A model generated the notes under the pieces. That model was given only the letters and a program-made list of their open reading frames with translations, did not search any database and had not been told where the DNA came from. From assembly GCA_005518205.2 (NCBI GenBank), contig RFFC02000009.1, positions 1 to 64,000 on the forward strand: a stretch of 64,000 nucleotides of DNA, in the 5' to 3' direction. Source of the DNA: Hormoscilla sp. GUM202 (GTDB lineage Bacteria; Cyanobacteriota; Cyanobacteriia; Cyanobacteriales; Desertifilaceae). This document shows positions 33,756 through 43,468 of this stretch, one piece after another. A program made the position numbers and the translations under genes. Position 1 is the first letter of the stretch. The number at the start of each line of letters is the position of its first letter.

Positions 33756-34100
33756 ATGGCAAAATTACCTACTCAAACTCTAATCACGATTTTCGACTTG
33801 CAGCGACGGCTGATAGAACTCATCGATGAGGCAAAATCAGCGGAGTTAAACCTGTTTGAGCGGTTTGGCGAGACAGAGGAAACTCTTGAGGAACTAGAAC
33901 AACTGCAAAATAGTACAGAACGACTCAGAAATCCTTACTCTCGTCTGTACTCGCTGGCGCTGACAATTGCTGAGGCTCAACCGACAGCTCCAGCTGCTAT
34001 GCTAAACTTACTGGCTGAAACTCTCGAACTTGGACCAGCGATAGCCGATGCTGTAGAAGCTAGTATTCTAGAAATTAAAAGGACTTGGAATCTGCCATGA
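33756..34100 (+). CDS. Module gene 1, copy B (unknown, 114 aa)
   Basis: Paralogue of 33057 with the same length and layout (LPTQTLITIFDLQRRLIELIDEAKSA, RFGETEETLEELEQL, ILEIKRTWNLP). Divergence at the protein level is high, so the duplication is old. It again ends in an ATGA overlap. Confidence 0.75.
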   Translation: MAKLPTQTLITIFDLQRRLIELIDEAKSAELNLFERFGETEETLEELEQLQNSTERLRNPYSRLYSLALTIAEAQPTAPAAMLNLLAETLELGPAIADAVEASILEIKRTWNLP

Positions 34101-34306
34101 ACAACAAACCGAGAATTCCTGATGCCCAGACGAGAGCCAAAAATGTCGCTCGCATGCGCGAAGCTATTCGACAAATTGATGCTTTTACTTATCAACTAGA
34201 TGAGTTAATCGCGATGGTGGAAGAACATAATCGTCGCAGTCCTCTGACAGCTTACCGCTTGGGTAAGCTGAAGGGACCAGCAACTCAGAACAATACCCAG
34301 GAATGA
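34097..34306 (+). CDS. Module gene 2, copy B (unknown, 69 aa)
   Basis: Counterpart of 33398: ARMREAIRQIDAFTYQLDELIAMVEEHNRRSPLTAYRLGKLKG. The RSPLxxYRL motif is shared between copies. The gene start is fixed by the ATGA overlap. Confidence 0.72.
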   Translation: MNNKPRIPDAQTRAKNVARMREAIRQIDAFTYQLDELIAMVEEHNRRSPLTAYRLGKLKGPATQNNTQE

Positions 34307-34400
34307 TACGTGCGATCGCCATCCTCACTCTCACCCGTTTCCTGGGAGCACTATTCGTACTACCCAGGAGACATCGAGGGAGCATCTAAATGCAATAATT

Positions 34401-34432
34401 AAGAAACCAGGTTTTGACAAAAAACCTGGTCT
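34401..34432 (+). terminator. AGAAACC-type hairpin
   Basis: AAGAAACCAGGTTTT pairs with AAAACCTGGTCTT between two plus-strand units. Probable terminator of the duplicated module. Confidence 0.45.
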
Positions 34433-34498
34433 TGGCTTCTGGGCTACTAGCGTGAGAGTGATAAAATAGTAAGAGATAGTAGAAATGGAGTAGTGATC

Positions 34499-34855
34499 GT
34501 GAACAAATCTCCAGAAGAGTACATCCAGTCAATGCGAACAGCATTGGGACAAGGCGACCTGAAAACAGCACAAGAACTGGCGGCGTCGGCGGTAAAAATA
34601 TACCCCGACGCTGTTGATATCCAGCAATGTGCTTACGTCCTCGCCCCAACCAAGGTGACTAGCAGTCCCAGCACCCCAGAACAACGCAAAATGATTAGAG
34701 CTAATCTGGAGTGGAAGAAACAGAACCGTGAGAAATATCGTTCTAGATGGGTGGCAGTGCGATCGGGAGAATTATTGGCGGATGCCAGTTCCTTCGATGA
34801 GTTAGTCGAGCAGTTAGATGATATAAAGGATGTGTTGCTGACAGTAATTTATTAA
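34499..34855 (+). CDS. DUF5678-like protein, copy A
   Basis: Two parts: a helical TPR-like start (SPEEYIQSMRTALGQGDLKTAQELAASAVKIYP) and a C-terminal segment of the type EWKKQNREKYRSRWVAVRSGELLADASSFDELVEQL that resembles DUF5678. GTG 34499 is chosen because GGAG lies 8 bases upstream and it aligns with the ATG of copy B. The ORF is followed by an overlapping start of a decayed protease. Confidence 0.65.
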   Translation: MNKSPEEYIQSMRTALGQGDLKTAQELAASAVKIYPDAVDIQQCAYVLAPTKVTSSPSTPEQRKMIRANLEWKKQNREKYRSRWVAVRSGELLADASSFDELVEQLDDIKDVLLTVIY

Positions 34856-34902
34856 TGCTGCTGCAATTGACAGATGACTTCCCTGAGACTGTGATAAGAT
34901 AG
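34855..34902 (+). pseudogene. 5' stub of a retropepsin-like gene
   Basis: TAATG overlap followed by MLLQLTDDFPETVIR and a stop. It matches the start (MLLQFPNGEPF) of the intact gene at 35287, placed the same way after its upstream partner, so the rest was lost in copy A. Confidence 0.6.
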
Positions 34903-34930
34903 TAAGAGTAGTAGATGGGTCGTAGTGATA

Positions 34931-35287
34931 ATGAACAAATCCCCAGAAGAGTACATTCAGTCGATGCGAACGGCCTTGGGACGGGGCGACCTGAAAACAG
35001 CACAAGAACTGGCGGCGTCGGCGGTAAAAATTTACCCCGATCGCTCGGATATCCAGCAATGCGCTTACGTCCTCGCCCCTACCAAGGTGACTAGCAGGCC
35101 CAGCACTCCAGAACAACGTCAAATGATTAAAGCTAATCGCGAGTGGCTCCAGAAAAACAGGGAGAAATATCGGCATCGATGGGTGGCAGTGCGATCGGGA
35201 GAATTATTGGCGGATGCCAGTTCCCTGGACGAGTTAGCCGACCAGTTAGAGGATACAAAGGGTGTATTATTAACGGTGCTTCATTAA
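34931..35287 (+). CDS. DUF5678-like protein, copy B
   Basis: About 85% identical to copy A, with SPEEYIQSMRTALGRGDLK and NREKYRHRWVAVRSGELLAD. Its stop overlaps the ATG of the downstream protease-like gene (TAATG), implying coupled expression. Confidence 0.7.
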   Translation: MNKSPEEYIQSMRTALGRGDLKTAQELAASAVKIYPDRSDIQQCAYVLAPTKVTSRPSTPEQRQMIKANREWLQKNREKYRHRWVAVRSGELLADASSLDELADQLEDTKGVLLTVLH

Positions 35288-35742
35288 TGCTACTACAATT
35301 TCCAAACGGAGAACCTTTTGCCACTGGGGCGATTGGTTATCAATATCGTCCCGTAACTGAGAATGAAACAACAAATAGACTCTTACTGCAAGTAGATGTA
35401 GAAAATGTGCTTGCAGAAGCTGTGGTGGATACTGGAGCACCATATTCGATCATAGCGCCCAGAATTGCTAGAATGGCTGGTTTGAATCAGGTCAAACCTC
35501 TAGAAAGAATCACGATGCTAGTGAGAGGAATGCGACTAGAGGGGAAAACGATTCGTCTGGGCATGACTTTACGCGCGGAAGTGGGTGAAAATCTGACTGT
35601 GGATGCGACCGCTTTTATTCCCGATGTAGAAGAGTATTGGGGAGAGTTCCCCTCTTTTATCGGTCAGAATGGCTTTCTCGATCGCATTCGCTATGCAGTC
35701 GATTCATCTACCGATATGTTCTACTTCGGGGAACTTCCCTAG
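35287..35742 (+). CDS. Retropepsin-like aspartic protease family protein
   Basis: The 151-residue protein has the family catalytic motif in VVDTGAPYSIIAPRIARMAGL, i.e. D-T-G-A followed by a hydrophobic S/T-type flap strand, and a later strand FIGQNGFLDRIRYAVD. Single-lobed aspartic proteases of this kind dimerise to form the active site. Substrate unknown. It pairs with the DUF5678-like gene. Confidence 0.78.
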   Translation: MLLQFPNGEPFATGAIGYQYRPVTENETTNRLLLQVDVENVLAEAVVDTGAPYSIIAPRIARMAGLNQVKPLERITMLVRGMRLEGKTIRLGMTLRAEVGENLTVDATAFIPDVEEYWGEFPSFIGQNGFLDRIRYAVDSSTDMFYFGELP

Positions 35743-35753
35743 GTGGGCGATCG

Positions 35754-36608
35754 CTAGCCGAGAAATTCCCGCATGTACTGGTTAACCAACAAGGGTTGCT
35801 CTTGCTGCACCCAATGGCTACAATTCGGAATATACCTAATCTGCAAATCACGCACGTATTCTTCAGTTCCGTAAGTCAGTTCCTGACCGAGAAAAGTATC
35901 TTTCTCTCCCCAAATCATCAGGGTAGGAATATCCAGCATCCCCCAATTTCGTTGCCGCAATATTATGTTAATATTACGGTAATAATTCAGCATTGCCGTC
36001 AAGGCCCCTGGTTTAGCAGCCGCCTGCTTAAAGACTTCGATATCCGCCTGGGTGAACGCACTTTTATCGATCGCACTAGACCTCATCACATCGACCATGG
36101 CTTGATAATCAGACCTTTGCAAGCGCAATTCGGGAATCAGAGGCAACTGGAAAAAGAAAATATACCAACTGCGTAACAACTGTTGCCGCCTGCGCAAACC
36201 GGCAGAAAACTTAGCCGGGTGAGGCATATTCATCACAATCAACCTTGACAGCATTTCCGGGTAAGCATAAGCAAAATGCCAGGCGATCGCCCCGCCCCAG
36301 TCATGTCCGACCAAAACCGAGTTCTGGTATCCCAATCCCCTAATTACCCCGGCTACATCTTTACTCAATTCTGCTATCTTATAAGCAGACTTCTTGGGTG
36401 GCTTATCGCTATCATTGTAGCCCCGCAAATCCAGAGCCACCACCTGATAATCGCGAGCAAATTCCGGGATTTGGTGACGCCAGGAGTACCAAAACTCAGG
36501 AAACCCGTGCAGCATCAACATCAGAGGTCTCGAACCAGAGGTAACATAATGCAACTTCACCCCATTGCTGAGGATATATTCATGTTTCCATTCCGATGCT
36601 TGCGACAT
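35754..36608 (-). CDS. Alpha/beta hydrolase, epoxide hydrolase-like
   Basis: 284 residues with HGFPEFWYSWRHQIPEFA (oxyanion HGxP), LRGYNDSDKP, the nucleophile elbow VGHDWGGAIAWHFAYAYPE (Asp nucleophile), cap region and the late acid/His region (LMIWGEKD, NCSHWVQQEQP). The Asp nucleophile points to epoxide hydrolase or haloalkane dehalogenase chemistry. Cytoplasmic. Confidence 0.85.
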   Translation of the reverse strand: MSQASEWKHEYILSNGVKLHYVTSGSRPLMLMLHGFPEFWYSWRHQIPEFARDYQVVALDLRGYNDSDKPPKKSAYKIAELSKDVAGVIRGLGYQNSVLVGHDWGGAIAWHFAYAYPEMLSRLIVMNMPHPAKFSAGLRRRQQLLRSWYIFFFQLPLIPELRLQRSDYQAMVDVMRSSAIDKSAFTQADIEVFKQAAAKPGALTAMLNYYRNINIILRQRNWGMLDIPTLMIWGEKDTFLGQELTYGTEEYVRDLQIRYIPNCSHWVQQEQPLLVNQYMREFLG

Positions 36609-36612
36609 ATCC

Positions 36613-37755
36613 TTATCCTATCCCCACCGCCTCAGAAATAGAAGTTAACCCCCGCGTATCTAACTTTTGCAGCAACCCCGCCAAAATTCGCCGCACCATC
36701 AGCGGACCTTCATAGACAAAACCAGTGTATACTTGCACCAGACTCGCACCAGCAGTAATCTTTTCCCAAGCATCCTCTGCCGTGAAAATCCCACCCACCC
36801 CAATAATCGGCAATTGCCCTTGAGTTTCCTGCCAGATAAACCGTATCACCTCAGTCGATCGCTCGCGTAAAGGTGCGCCGCTGATCCCTCCGGCCTCAGA
36901 AGCGATCGCTTTTCCCGTTCTCGGCAGCACCTGGGTTTTCAGTCCATCTCTGCCAATAGTAGTATTAGTAGCGATAATCCCCGCCAGTCCATAGGTACTG
37001 GCCAAAGCAACCACCTCGGCGATCGCCCCCCAGTCCAAGTCCGGGGAAATCTTCACCAAAATCGGCTTGTAATTTTTGTTTTCCTGCTGTATAGCCTCTA
37101 GAATCAGACTAAGTTGGGCAGCATCTTGGAGCCTCCGCAGACCGGGAGTATTGGGAGAGGAGACATTGACGACAAAATAGTCTCCCCATGGCTCTAGCTG
37201 GCGAAAACTTCCTAGATAGTCCGTCGCCGCCGACTCCAACGGTGTTACCTTAGACTTACCAAGATTAATTCCAATGGGAATCGTGGGGTGCATCTGGTGC
37301 TGCGCAAACCTAGCTGCCATCGCCGCTGCCCCGTTGTTATTGAATCCCATGCGATTCAGGGCAGCGCGGTCGGCATCCAAGGAAAACAACCGGGGACGGG
37401 GGTTACCCGGTTGGGCATGCAGAGTCACAGTGCCAATTTCAGCAAAACCAAAGCCCAGTGCATCCCAAATCCCCACAGCAACGCCATCTTTATCGAAGCC
37501 TGCTGCTAGACCCACGGGGTTGCTAAAGGATAACCCCCACAGGGTTTGTTCTAAGCGCGGATCCTGCAATGCCAGGGATTGCTGTAATTGGGCCTCGATC
37601 GGCGGTCCCCCCCTTACAGGAAGGGGGGTTAGGGGGGAGTCTTTACTGAGGCGCGCGAGCCAACTCAAACAGCCCAGTGTTTGTCGGTGCATCCATTCTG
37701 GCTCGATTTTTAGTCGGGAAAGTAAAATTGTCCGGATTGCTTGATAAATCCCCAT
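36613..37755 (-). CDS. pyrD: Dihydroorotate dehydrogenase (quinone)
   Basis: Class 2 PyrD oxidises dihydroorotate to orotate in pyrimidine synthesis and passes electrons to quinone. Diagnostic segments: [55 protein letters not shown] (catalytic Ser region), NTTIGRDGL and [16 protein letters not shown]. Near residues 36-50 an in-frame insert ([13 protein letters not shown]) is encoded by a GC-rich repeat. The gene abuts the hydrolase gene by 4 bases. Confidence 0.92.
   Translation of the reverse strand: MGIYQAIRTILLSRLKIEPEWMHRQTLGCLSWLARLSKDSPLTPLPVRGGPPIEAQLQQSLALQDPRLEQTLWGLSFSNPVGLAAGFDKDGVAVGIWDALGFGFAEIGTVTLHAQPGNPRPRLFSLDADRAALNRMGFNNNGAAAMAARFAQHQMHPTIPIGINLGKSKVTPLESAATDYLGSFRQLEPWGDYFVVNVSSPNTPGLRRLQDAAQLSLILEAIQQENKNYKPILVKISPDLDWGAIAEVVALASTYGLAGIIATNTTIGRDGLKTQVLPRTGKAIASEAGGISGAPLRERSTEVIRFIWQETQGQLPIIGVGGIFTAEDAWEKITAGASLVQVYTGFVYEGPLMVRRILAGLLQKLDTRGLTSISEAVGIG
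37602..37642. repeat. CCCCCCTTACAGG-type palindromic repeat inside pyrD
   Basis: GGTCCCCCCCTTACAGG pairs imperfectly with AAGGGGGGTTAGGGGGG. It keeps the reading frame and adds about 13 residues to the N-terminal membrane-associating part of PyrD. Confidence 0.6.
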
Positions 37756-37841
37756 AAATAGAGTAATGGATTACTTGTTTAACGGTTCCCGTTCGCGTAG
37801 CGCGCTATAGCCATTTAATATCATTAGACATTTTTCATAGC

Positions 37842-39119
37842 TCAGTTGTCAGTTGTTAGTGCTCCATTCTCAATTCTCCATACATACTTGATAACCAGTC
37901 TCATTAATCTCAGCGGGTAATAAAGTATCCCTAACCATTTGGGTAGGGATATTATTGCCCATTCTAAAGGCGTTGGCGTGATTATCGCATCATACCAGTA
38001 CCAGAGTTTGTCCCGCACAGATGACATAGTTTTTAGATAGATATTCGCCACCGGGAATTCCCCTAATAAGCTAGTTTCCGATCGGAAAAGTCCCGATCGC
38101 ACCTGTCTAGAAAGTGCTATAATTTCTGGAGATGATTCTATTTGCTGGGATATTTGTGAGGGTAGCATTGCACCTAAAAGATCCCGTGCCAGGGCGAGAC
38201 CCAGAAACAGCATCCGCCTAGTTTCTAGTTTACCTGTCCGGGATAATATTAACTCCCAGTCCATGTCTGGATGACTGCTTAATAGTTCCGCTAGATCGCA
38301 AATCCAATTTAGATAGGACCAGTTATGTTTGGCACTGTGGGCGCAAAGATATAATAGCAGGTTTTCTTTCGACAGGGTATCTACTTTATACTTTCCTAAT
38401 AATACCCGATCGCAGTTTTCCCAGATCGAATTTTCTTCTGGGGAAAAGGAGAAGTATTTGGGCATAATTGACCAGTGTAAATCGACACAAATCTCCTTTT
38501 CTGGATGCCAAAAACTATGTTCCGATCGCACCTTGACATATAGCTGCTGCTGTGCTTCTGTCAAGTTAAACTGAGGCTGATAGCCTTGTTCTCTGAGTAA
38601 CTGACTTGCTTTTGCCACATCTTTTGATGGTACCAGAATATCCAAGTCTACAAACTGGCGTGCGGCTAGATTATTATAGGCAAGTTGGGCGAGAACGGGT
38701 CCCTTGAATGCTAGCATGGAAATTGCTTGGGATTTCAGGAGATTCTGAATCTTGATTAATTCTCCTGTTAATGCCATATTGATATAGGCATTTTTGTTGA
38801 ATGCTCGTTCTAGGCCCGATCGCACTTCTGCTGGCACTGCTTTGACCCCTTGCAGTTGACCATATATCAAGGGTACGATACCATGATATTGGGCAGTGGC
38901 GACAAAATATTGCCAGTCGATATTTTGCTGTACTAGCTGCTGAATTTTATCCGCAAGTTCCCGGTTCGTCCGAGTGCGCGCACAGCAGAGTAACAATTCA
39001 ATCTCGGGACGCGAGAGTGCTGTTAAGGATTGGATATTGGATGTAGATTCTAGTTGAGTAGACACCTTGGTAAAATTTTTCTGAATAGTCCTGACTGCGA
39101 ACTGGATAGAGAAGATCAA
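37842..39119 (-). CDS. Nucleotidyltransferase family protein (PF14907-like)
   Basis: The 425-residue protein has the family signature FKGPVLAQLAYNNLAARQFVDLDILVPSKDV (K-G and DLD acidic pair), the upstream YHGIVPLIYGQL and downstream SEHSFWHPEKEICVDLHWSIM plus LLYLCAHSAKHNWSYLNWICDLAELL. Members often sit in polysaccharide or natural-product loci; the substrate is unknown. The ORF starts with TTG; GTG 39065 may be the true start. Confidence 0.82.
   Translation of the reverse strand: MIFSIQFAVRTIQKNFTKVSTQLESTSNIQSLTALSRPEIELLLCCARTRTNRELADKIQQLVQQNIDWQYFVATAQYHGIVPLIYGQLQGVKAVPAEVRSGLERAFNKNAYINMALTGELIKIQNLLKSQAISMLAFKGPVLAQLAYNNLAARQFVDLDILVPSKDVAKASQLLREQGYQPQFNLTEAQQQLYVKVRSEHSFWHPEKEICVDLHWSIMPKYFSFSPEENSIWENCDRVLLGKYKVDTLSKENLLLYLCAHSAKHNWSYLNWICDLAELLSSHPDMDWELILSRTGKLETRRMLFLGLALARDLLGAMLPSQISQQIESSPEIIALSRQVRSGLFRSETSLLGEFPVANIYLKTMSSVRDKLWYWYDAIITPTPLEWAIISLPKWLGILYYPLRLMRLVIKYVWRIENGALTTDN
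38898..39009. repeat. 112-bp direct duplication, copy 1 (within nucleotidyltransferase)
   Basis: Nearly identical to 40586-40697. It is an internal part of the gene's 5' coding region. Between the copies lie the 5' end of the gene, about 500 bp with no evident gene (39120-39647), and xisH/xisI. Confidence 0.9.
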
Positions 39120-39582
39120 TGCATGATTTGCTCGACAAGCAAGTCATATCATATCCTGATTATGCAACGCCGGGTGCCAGGTGGGGCAGTTGTCCGCAAA
39201 CAAGTCATATCTACTAGGACATCGCTCAAGTATTGTCAGAAACCGGGCCCTACGTGAGCTGCTCAACGTTATATCAGTATTTTCTCCAAAATCAACCCGG
39301 TATCCCCCCTTCGCAATGACATCTTGGCTGGTAGAATAAACGCAGTTCATGACCTTTCGCAGTATACACCTTGACAGTGGTGACCATGTTAAGCAATTCA
39401 AAATTCAAAATTCAGCAATTCTATATTGGGAAAGTACCTGAGAACAAGGAGTTCGGCGGATCTGCCTATGCAATTTAATGCACGACAGCTTAACCCTAAC
39501 ATAATTTAAGCGTTTATACTCATCCGCAAACGGCACCCCCGATGTCATTTGCTTTTTATCAGTCATTATTTTGTCAAAATGG

Positions 39583-39588
39583 TATAAT
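39583..39588 (+). promoter_or_regulatory. Possible -10 box for xisHI
   Basis: A TATAAT hexamer lies ~60 bases before the xisH start in an AT-rich segment. No convincing -35 box at standard spacing. Confidence 0.3.
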
Positions 39589-39647
39589 AGTCACTGGGAT
39601 AGTCAATCGGAACTATTTTGGGATCTACTCAAACTCATTTTTGAATT

Positions 39648-40067
39648 ATGTCAGCAAAAGATATTTTTCACGATATGGCGCGAACGGCTTTAGAAAAAGA
39701 TGGATGGACAATTACTAAAGATCCTCTGTTTTTTAAGCTGACTCAACAATTTAAGATTAACATCGATCTGGGGGCAGAAAAGTTTATTGCGGCTGAAAAA
39801 GCCACCAGACAGATAGCAGTGGAAATCAAAAGCTTTGTTGGTATATCTGCCGTTTCTGAATTTCATATGGCTATAGGTCAATTTCTTAATTATCGTGTAG
39901 CATTGGAACAGTTAGCATCAGAACGAGTGCTTTATATGGCTGTGCCTACAGATATTTATCAAGATTTTTTTACGGATTCGTTTGTGCAAGCTGTGCTGGA
40001 ACGATATCAGATAAAAGTGTTGGTTTTTCACGTTCAGAAACAGGAGATAACATTATGGAAAGACTAG
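39648..40067 (+). CDS. xisH: XisH family protein
   Basis: Typical XisH: SAKDIFHDMARTALEKDGWTITKDPL, DLGAEKFIAAEKATRQIAVEIKSFVG, SEFHMAIGQFLNYRVAL. The acidic/lysine strand (DLGAE...AVEIK) is like a PD-(D/E)XK endonuclease core. XisH and XisI were first named with the Anabaena fdxN element but are widespread as a mobile pair in cyanobacteria. It overlaps xisI by 13 bases. Confidence 0.92.
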   Translation: MSAKDIFHDMARTALEKDGWTITKDPLFFKLTQQFKINIDLGAEKFIAAEKATRQIAVEIKSFVGISAVSEFHMAIGQFLNYRVALEQLASERVLYMAVPTDIYQDFFTDSFVQAVLERYQIKVLVFHVQKQEITLWKD

Positions 40068-40387
40068 ATTATCGCGACTTGGTTCAGAAAATTATCGATC
40101 GACATGCTCGCGAACAGTCTGAGGAAGATCTAGAAACGACTGAAATAGTTTTCGATCGAGAACGCGATCGCTATTTATTGTTGTATGTGGGATGGCGTGA
40201 TGAAGAACGCATGCATGGATGTCCAATTCATATCGATATCAAGGATGGCAAGATTTGGATTCAGCGTGATTTTACGGAGGAAGGATTGGCTAATCAGTTG
40301 GTAGAATTAGGTGTCCCGAAAGCCGATATTGTTTTAGGATTTCGCGCGCCTTATGTTCGACAGTTTACAGGTTTTGCGGTAGCGTGA
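40055..40387 (+). CDS. xisI: XisI family protein
   Basis: Standard partner of XisH: MERLDYRDLVQKIIDRHA, VFDRERDRYLLLYVGWRDEERMHGCPIHIDIKDGKIWIQRDFTEEGLANQLVELGVPKADIVLGFRAPYVR. No catalytic motif known. The overlap with xisH implies coupled expression. Confidence 0.92.
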   Translation: MERLDYRDLVQKIIDRHAREQSEEDLETTEIVFDRERDRYLLLYVGWRDEERMHGCPIHIDIKDGKIWIQRDFTEEGLANQLVELGVPKADIVLGFRAPYVRQFTGFAVA

Positions 40388-40561
40388 AGAGATAATAATT
40401 CGCGCCCCCAACCCCCGATCGCACCGTGGCACCAACATTTACATAATTTAACGCTCTTGCGATCGCGGATATAATGCTTGCTCTACAGGATAATATTCTG
40501 CTTGAGTCTCTCTCTAAGTGAGCATAGGTTCCCTATGTTATTCTGGTGGGCGGTGCCCACC

Positions 40562-40590
40562 CTACGCTGGTAACATTGACTGGACGGCGA
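40562..40590 (-). pseudogene. Last codons of a Uma2 gene
   Basis: Reads AIAVQSMLPA-stop on the minus strand, matching the end of the Uma2 gene at 43469. It joins the duplicated nucleotidyltransferase fragment at a shared GGCGA, evidence of recombination between unrelated genes. Confidence 0.65.
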
Positions 40591-40697
40591 CAAAATATTG
40601 CCAGTCGATATTTTGCTGTACTAGCTGCTGAATTTTATCCGCAAGTTCCCGGTTCGTCCGAGTGCGCGCACAGCAGAGTAACAATTCAATTTCAGGA
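40586..40697. repeat. 112-bp direct duplication, copy 2 (gene fragment)
   Basis: Copy of 38898-39009. It encodes only an internal fragment of the nucleotidyltransferase and is not expressed as such. Confidence 0.9.
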
Positions 40698-40737
40698 GTA
40701 TGTTCTGTAGTCAAAGGTTTAACCGGAGATAGAATCA

Positions 40738-41174
40738 TTAGCGATAAGATTGGGCTTGGGTTTCAAATAAACGGGCATAGGTTCCCTGTAGTTCTATCAG
40801 TTCCTCGTGGCCGCCACTTTCTGCTATTCTACCATTTTCTAGCACGAAAATCCGGTCTGCTAGCTTGACTGTGGACAGGCGATGGGAAATGAGTATGGCC
40901 GTGCAGTTTGCCGTCAACTGGCGGAAATGTGCTAATACTTCCGCTTCCGCTTGCGGATCCAGGGCGCTGGTCGGCTCGTCTAATACTATAATCCGTGCTT
41001 GACGCAGAAATGCTCTCGCGATCGCGATTTTCTGCCATTCCCCAATACTTCACCCTGGGCAAATTGGTTCCCCAATGTGGTATCGTAACTGTAGGGAAGT
41101 TGGGCGATCGCCCCTGCGACTCCTGCGGCCCGGGCCCTTGACAAAATAATAGCACTATGCTTAAAGTAGTCCAA
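40738..41174 (-). pseudogene. ABC transporter ATPase fragment
   Basis: The pieces read AIAQLPYSYDTTLGNQFAQGEV, then after a frame change EWQKIAIARAFLRQARIIVLDEPTSALDPQAEAEVLAHF and ISHRLSTVKLADRIFVLENG. A ~7-base loss at about 41040 removed the start of the LSGG signature and shifted the frame. The N-terminal membrane domain is missing. The following 250 bases to 41425 hold only repeats. Confidence 0.8.
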
Positions 41175-41425
41175 CCAGGGGTACTTTGCCAGACTAATTG
41201 GATAGATCTGCGCAGATACAGAAAACGACGGATTTTTTGGCAGGCGCGATGCAAGGAGGGCATATTTTTTGTCTGGTTTGTCTCATGGCCCGCCGGGTTG
41301 TTTTGTCGGGGCTGCTGTCTATATTATCATATCCTAACCATTACTTTCGGATATGATATCATATCTGGTGGGCGGTGCCCACCCTACTTTCTACTGGTGC
41401 GCACCGTCCATCTTACTATTATATC

Positions 41426-43065
41426 CTAATCGCTGAGATTTCTGGAGGGTAGCCGATATGTAAAAGTAAAGCTATCACCACTGTCAATAACCTGCCGCAT
41501 TTCCTCATACATTGGGTACTCGCCGATACCGCTTAAAACTGCCCATCCTCGCGCCCTTGTCAGAGCAACAAATATAGCATTGCGCAGTTTAATCTTGCTC
41601 TCATTTTTCGCAATCCGATCGAACCCAACGACATACACCATATCTGCCTCATTTCCCTTGGCCCGATGGATGAGAGAAATTGTTACTCCTTGGTCATCAG
41701 AATGCCGTTTGCTAGCATCGCTCCAGAACTGGTTTCGGTTATTATCATCACGTTCTAAATCGTCAACATTCTGGGCTGTTGGAATATAGATGGGAATTCC
41801 TTCATCTCTCAAAACCAGAGCTACCATATCTTGTAATTCCATTGCCTCATCGCGATCGGAACCGAGAACCACTACGAGAATATTTCGTGAGGGTTGAAGT
41901 CCATCATATTCGATATTGTATTTGAGGTTTTGTGCTAAAGCATTTAGTTCGGCTTCCCTGGTTCAAAAGTATTAAATTGCAGAACCTGTTCTTGCCAAAT
42001 TTCAGGTATGGGATTGGGAGAATTTTCTGATGGTCGGTGGAGAGTAATTTCTTGACCGTTGTTAAAGATACCCGTGACTTGATAACCAATATTTTCCCAA
42101 GACTTTTTCCGGGTATATCCTGACAGTATCCCCTCGGGACGTAGCAATCCCATACCAATTGCATGAGCCGCAGTCAAAATTGAATGTGGAGTGCGATAGC
42201 AGCGTTTCATAACTATGCTTTTGGGAATGCGCCCTCGGTGAAAACCTTGGACTAAATTAGTGTATTCTTCACCAAATAATTCCTTGGCAGTAGGAATATT
42301 TAAAGCCTGCAAACTTTGAGCTTCATCATAAGCCCAAATCAAGCGTCGCTGGTTGGGATTTTTCTCGTCAACTGGTCGTAAAGCTTGCCATGCCATCCAA
42401 TAAATCGGCTGTTTGTCTTGATATTTTAATTCGTCGCGAACGACTAAATCATTTCCTTGATCGATGAGAATGGCGTCAAACATTGGCTTATTTCCCATAG
42501 TTTCTAGTTTTTCTAGTAACTGACGAACTACACGTCCCAGCTTTTCTGGTGGAACATTGATATTATTATCAAGAGGAAAAGGTTTGATTTCATGGGCTTT
42601 ACAAATTGTTCGGTATAAACCGTTTTTATCTTTCGCCCCCCAGGCGTGAAACACTTTTAATTGAGAATTCTGGCGGCAGTATTTACGCTCGCCGTTGCTG
42701 AAGTGTTGTAGCCATAAATTAACTTGTTTTTCCATCAAGTCGTAGAGCGATCTAGTAAAAAAAACTAAAGCTATATCCCACTCAGGATGCTGCAAGTGCA
42801 TATAAGCAGCTTTTTGACATAGCAAAACAGTTTTTCCAGAACCAGCAATACCGCGAATTCGTTGAGGGCCGGGAGGAATTTGTTGGACCATAGCTAGAGT
42901 TGATTCTGAGAGTTCTTGGATTTGGGAACTCATTTCATCTATGGCGCTAGAACGGGTTAAATTTGATGGTGAATAGCTCATAAAAAAAAAGTTGTTTTCC
43001 ATGTAATTTGCGTACAATTTCAAGGTAGCGCAACGTGGGGCTACACTGACAAAGCCTGCCTGCAC
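41426..43065 (-). pseudogene. UvrD-like helicase, frameshifted
   Basis: The N-terminal part has the P-loop RIRGIAGSGKTVLLCQKAA, helicase strands ALVFFTRSLY and DAILIDQGND, and IWAYDEAQSL. The C-terminal part has VTISLIHRAKGNEADMVYVVGFD (motif V) and IFVALTRARGWAVLSG (motif VI). The frame breaks near 41958, where FEPGKPN-stop should continue as REAELNALAQNLKYNIEYDGLQ. The usual N-terminal portion is also absent, replaced by repeat DNA. Either a pseudogene or a sequencing slip; the 5' loss favours decay. Confidence 0.8.
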
Positions 43066-43268
43066 GGGCTATAGATATTTTCAGACCTAGATGCGCGAAG
43101 GGTAGTGCGAGTAGCGCGACGGCTTCGATGCCGGCGGTCTTTGTTTCTCTAGCCTCAGGTTAGCCTCGTTTCCTGACTCCCGCTTGGGAACGCCGGGGTT
43201 TGCTTCTGGGTTAAGCTGGGGCACATAACATCCCCTTGCTTGCGCAGCTGGGGAGGTACTAATGGTTT

Positions 43269-43459
43269 GCCGATCGCGCAGCGTGGCGCAGCCATAAAAT
43301 GTCGATTGTTTGAAATTATATCTTACCCGATCTGGATCTTCCCATGCAAACACCCGAGACTCCCAACGCCAGATATAGTCTTCATTCACCAAATTAGCTT
43401 GCAGGGTGACAGATACCCGATCTCCAGCAGTCAGAGGAACTGGCTTTGACCAGGGAAAA
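43269..43459 (-). pseudogene. 3' fragment of an arginine-methyltransferase-like gene, copy 1
   Basis: Encodes FPWSKPVPLTAGDRVSVTLQANLVNEDYIWRWESRVFAW, the C-terminal barrel of PRMT-like methyltransferases. It duplicates 44103-44291 (same orientation, ~90% identical). The Uma2 gene lies between the copies. The repeat CGATCGCGCAGCGTGGCGCA marks its 3' end. Confidence 0.65.
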
Positions 43460-43468
43460 TACGTAACC

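Noticed and set aside
39144..39401. 85-codon minus-strand ORF between the nucleotidyltransferase and xisH
   Set aside because: No recognisable domain or start signal and Cys/Ser-rich random-looking composition.
40829..41263. 144-codon minus-strand ORF as a novel protein
   Set aside because: It is an out-of-frame reading of the ABC transporter pseudogene.
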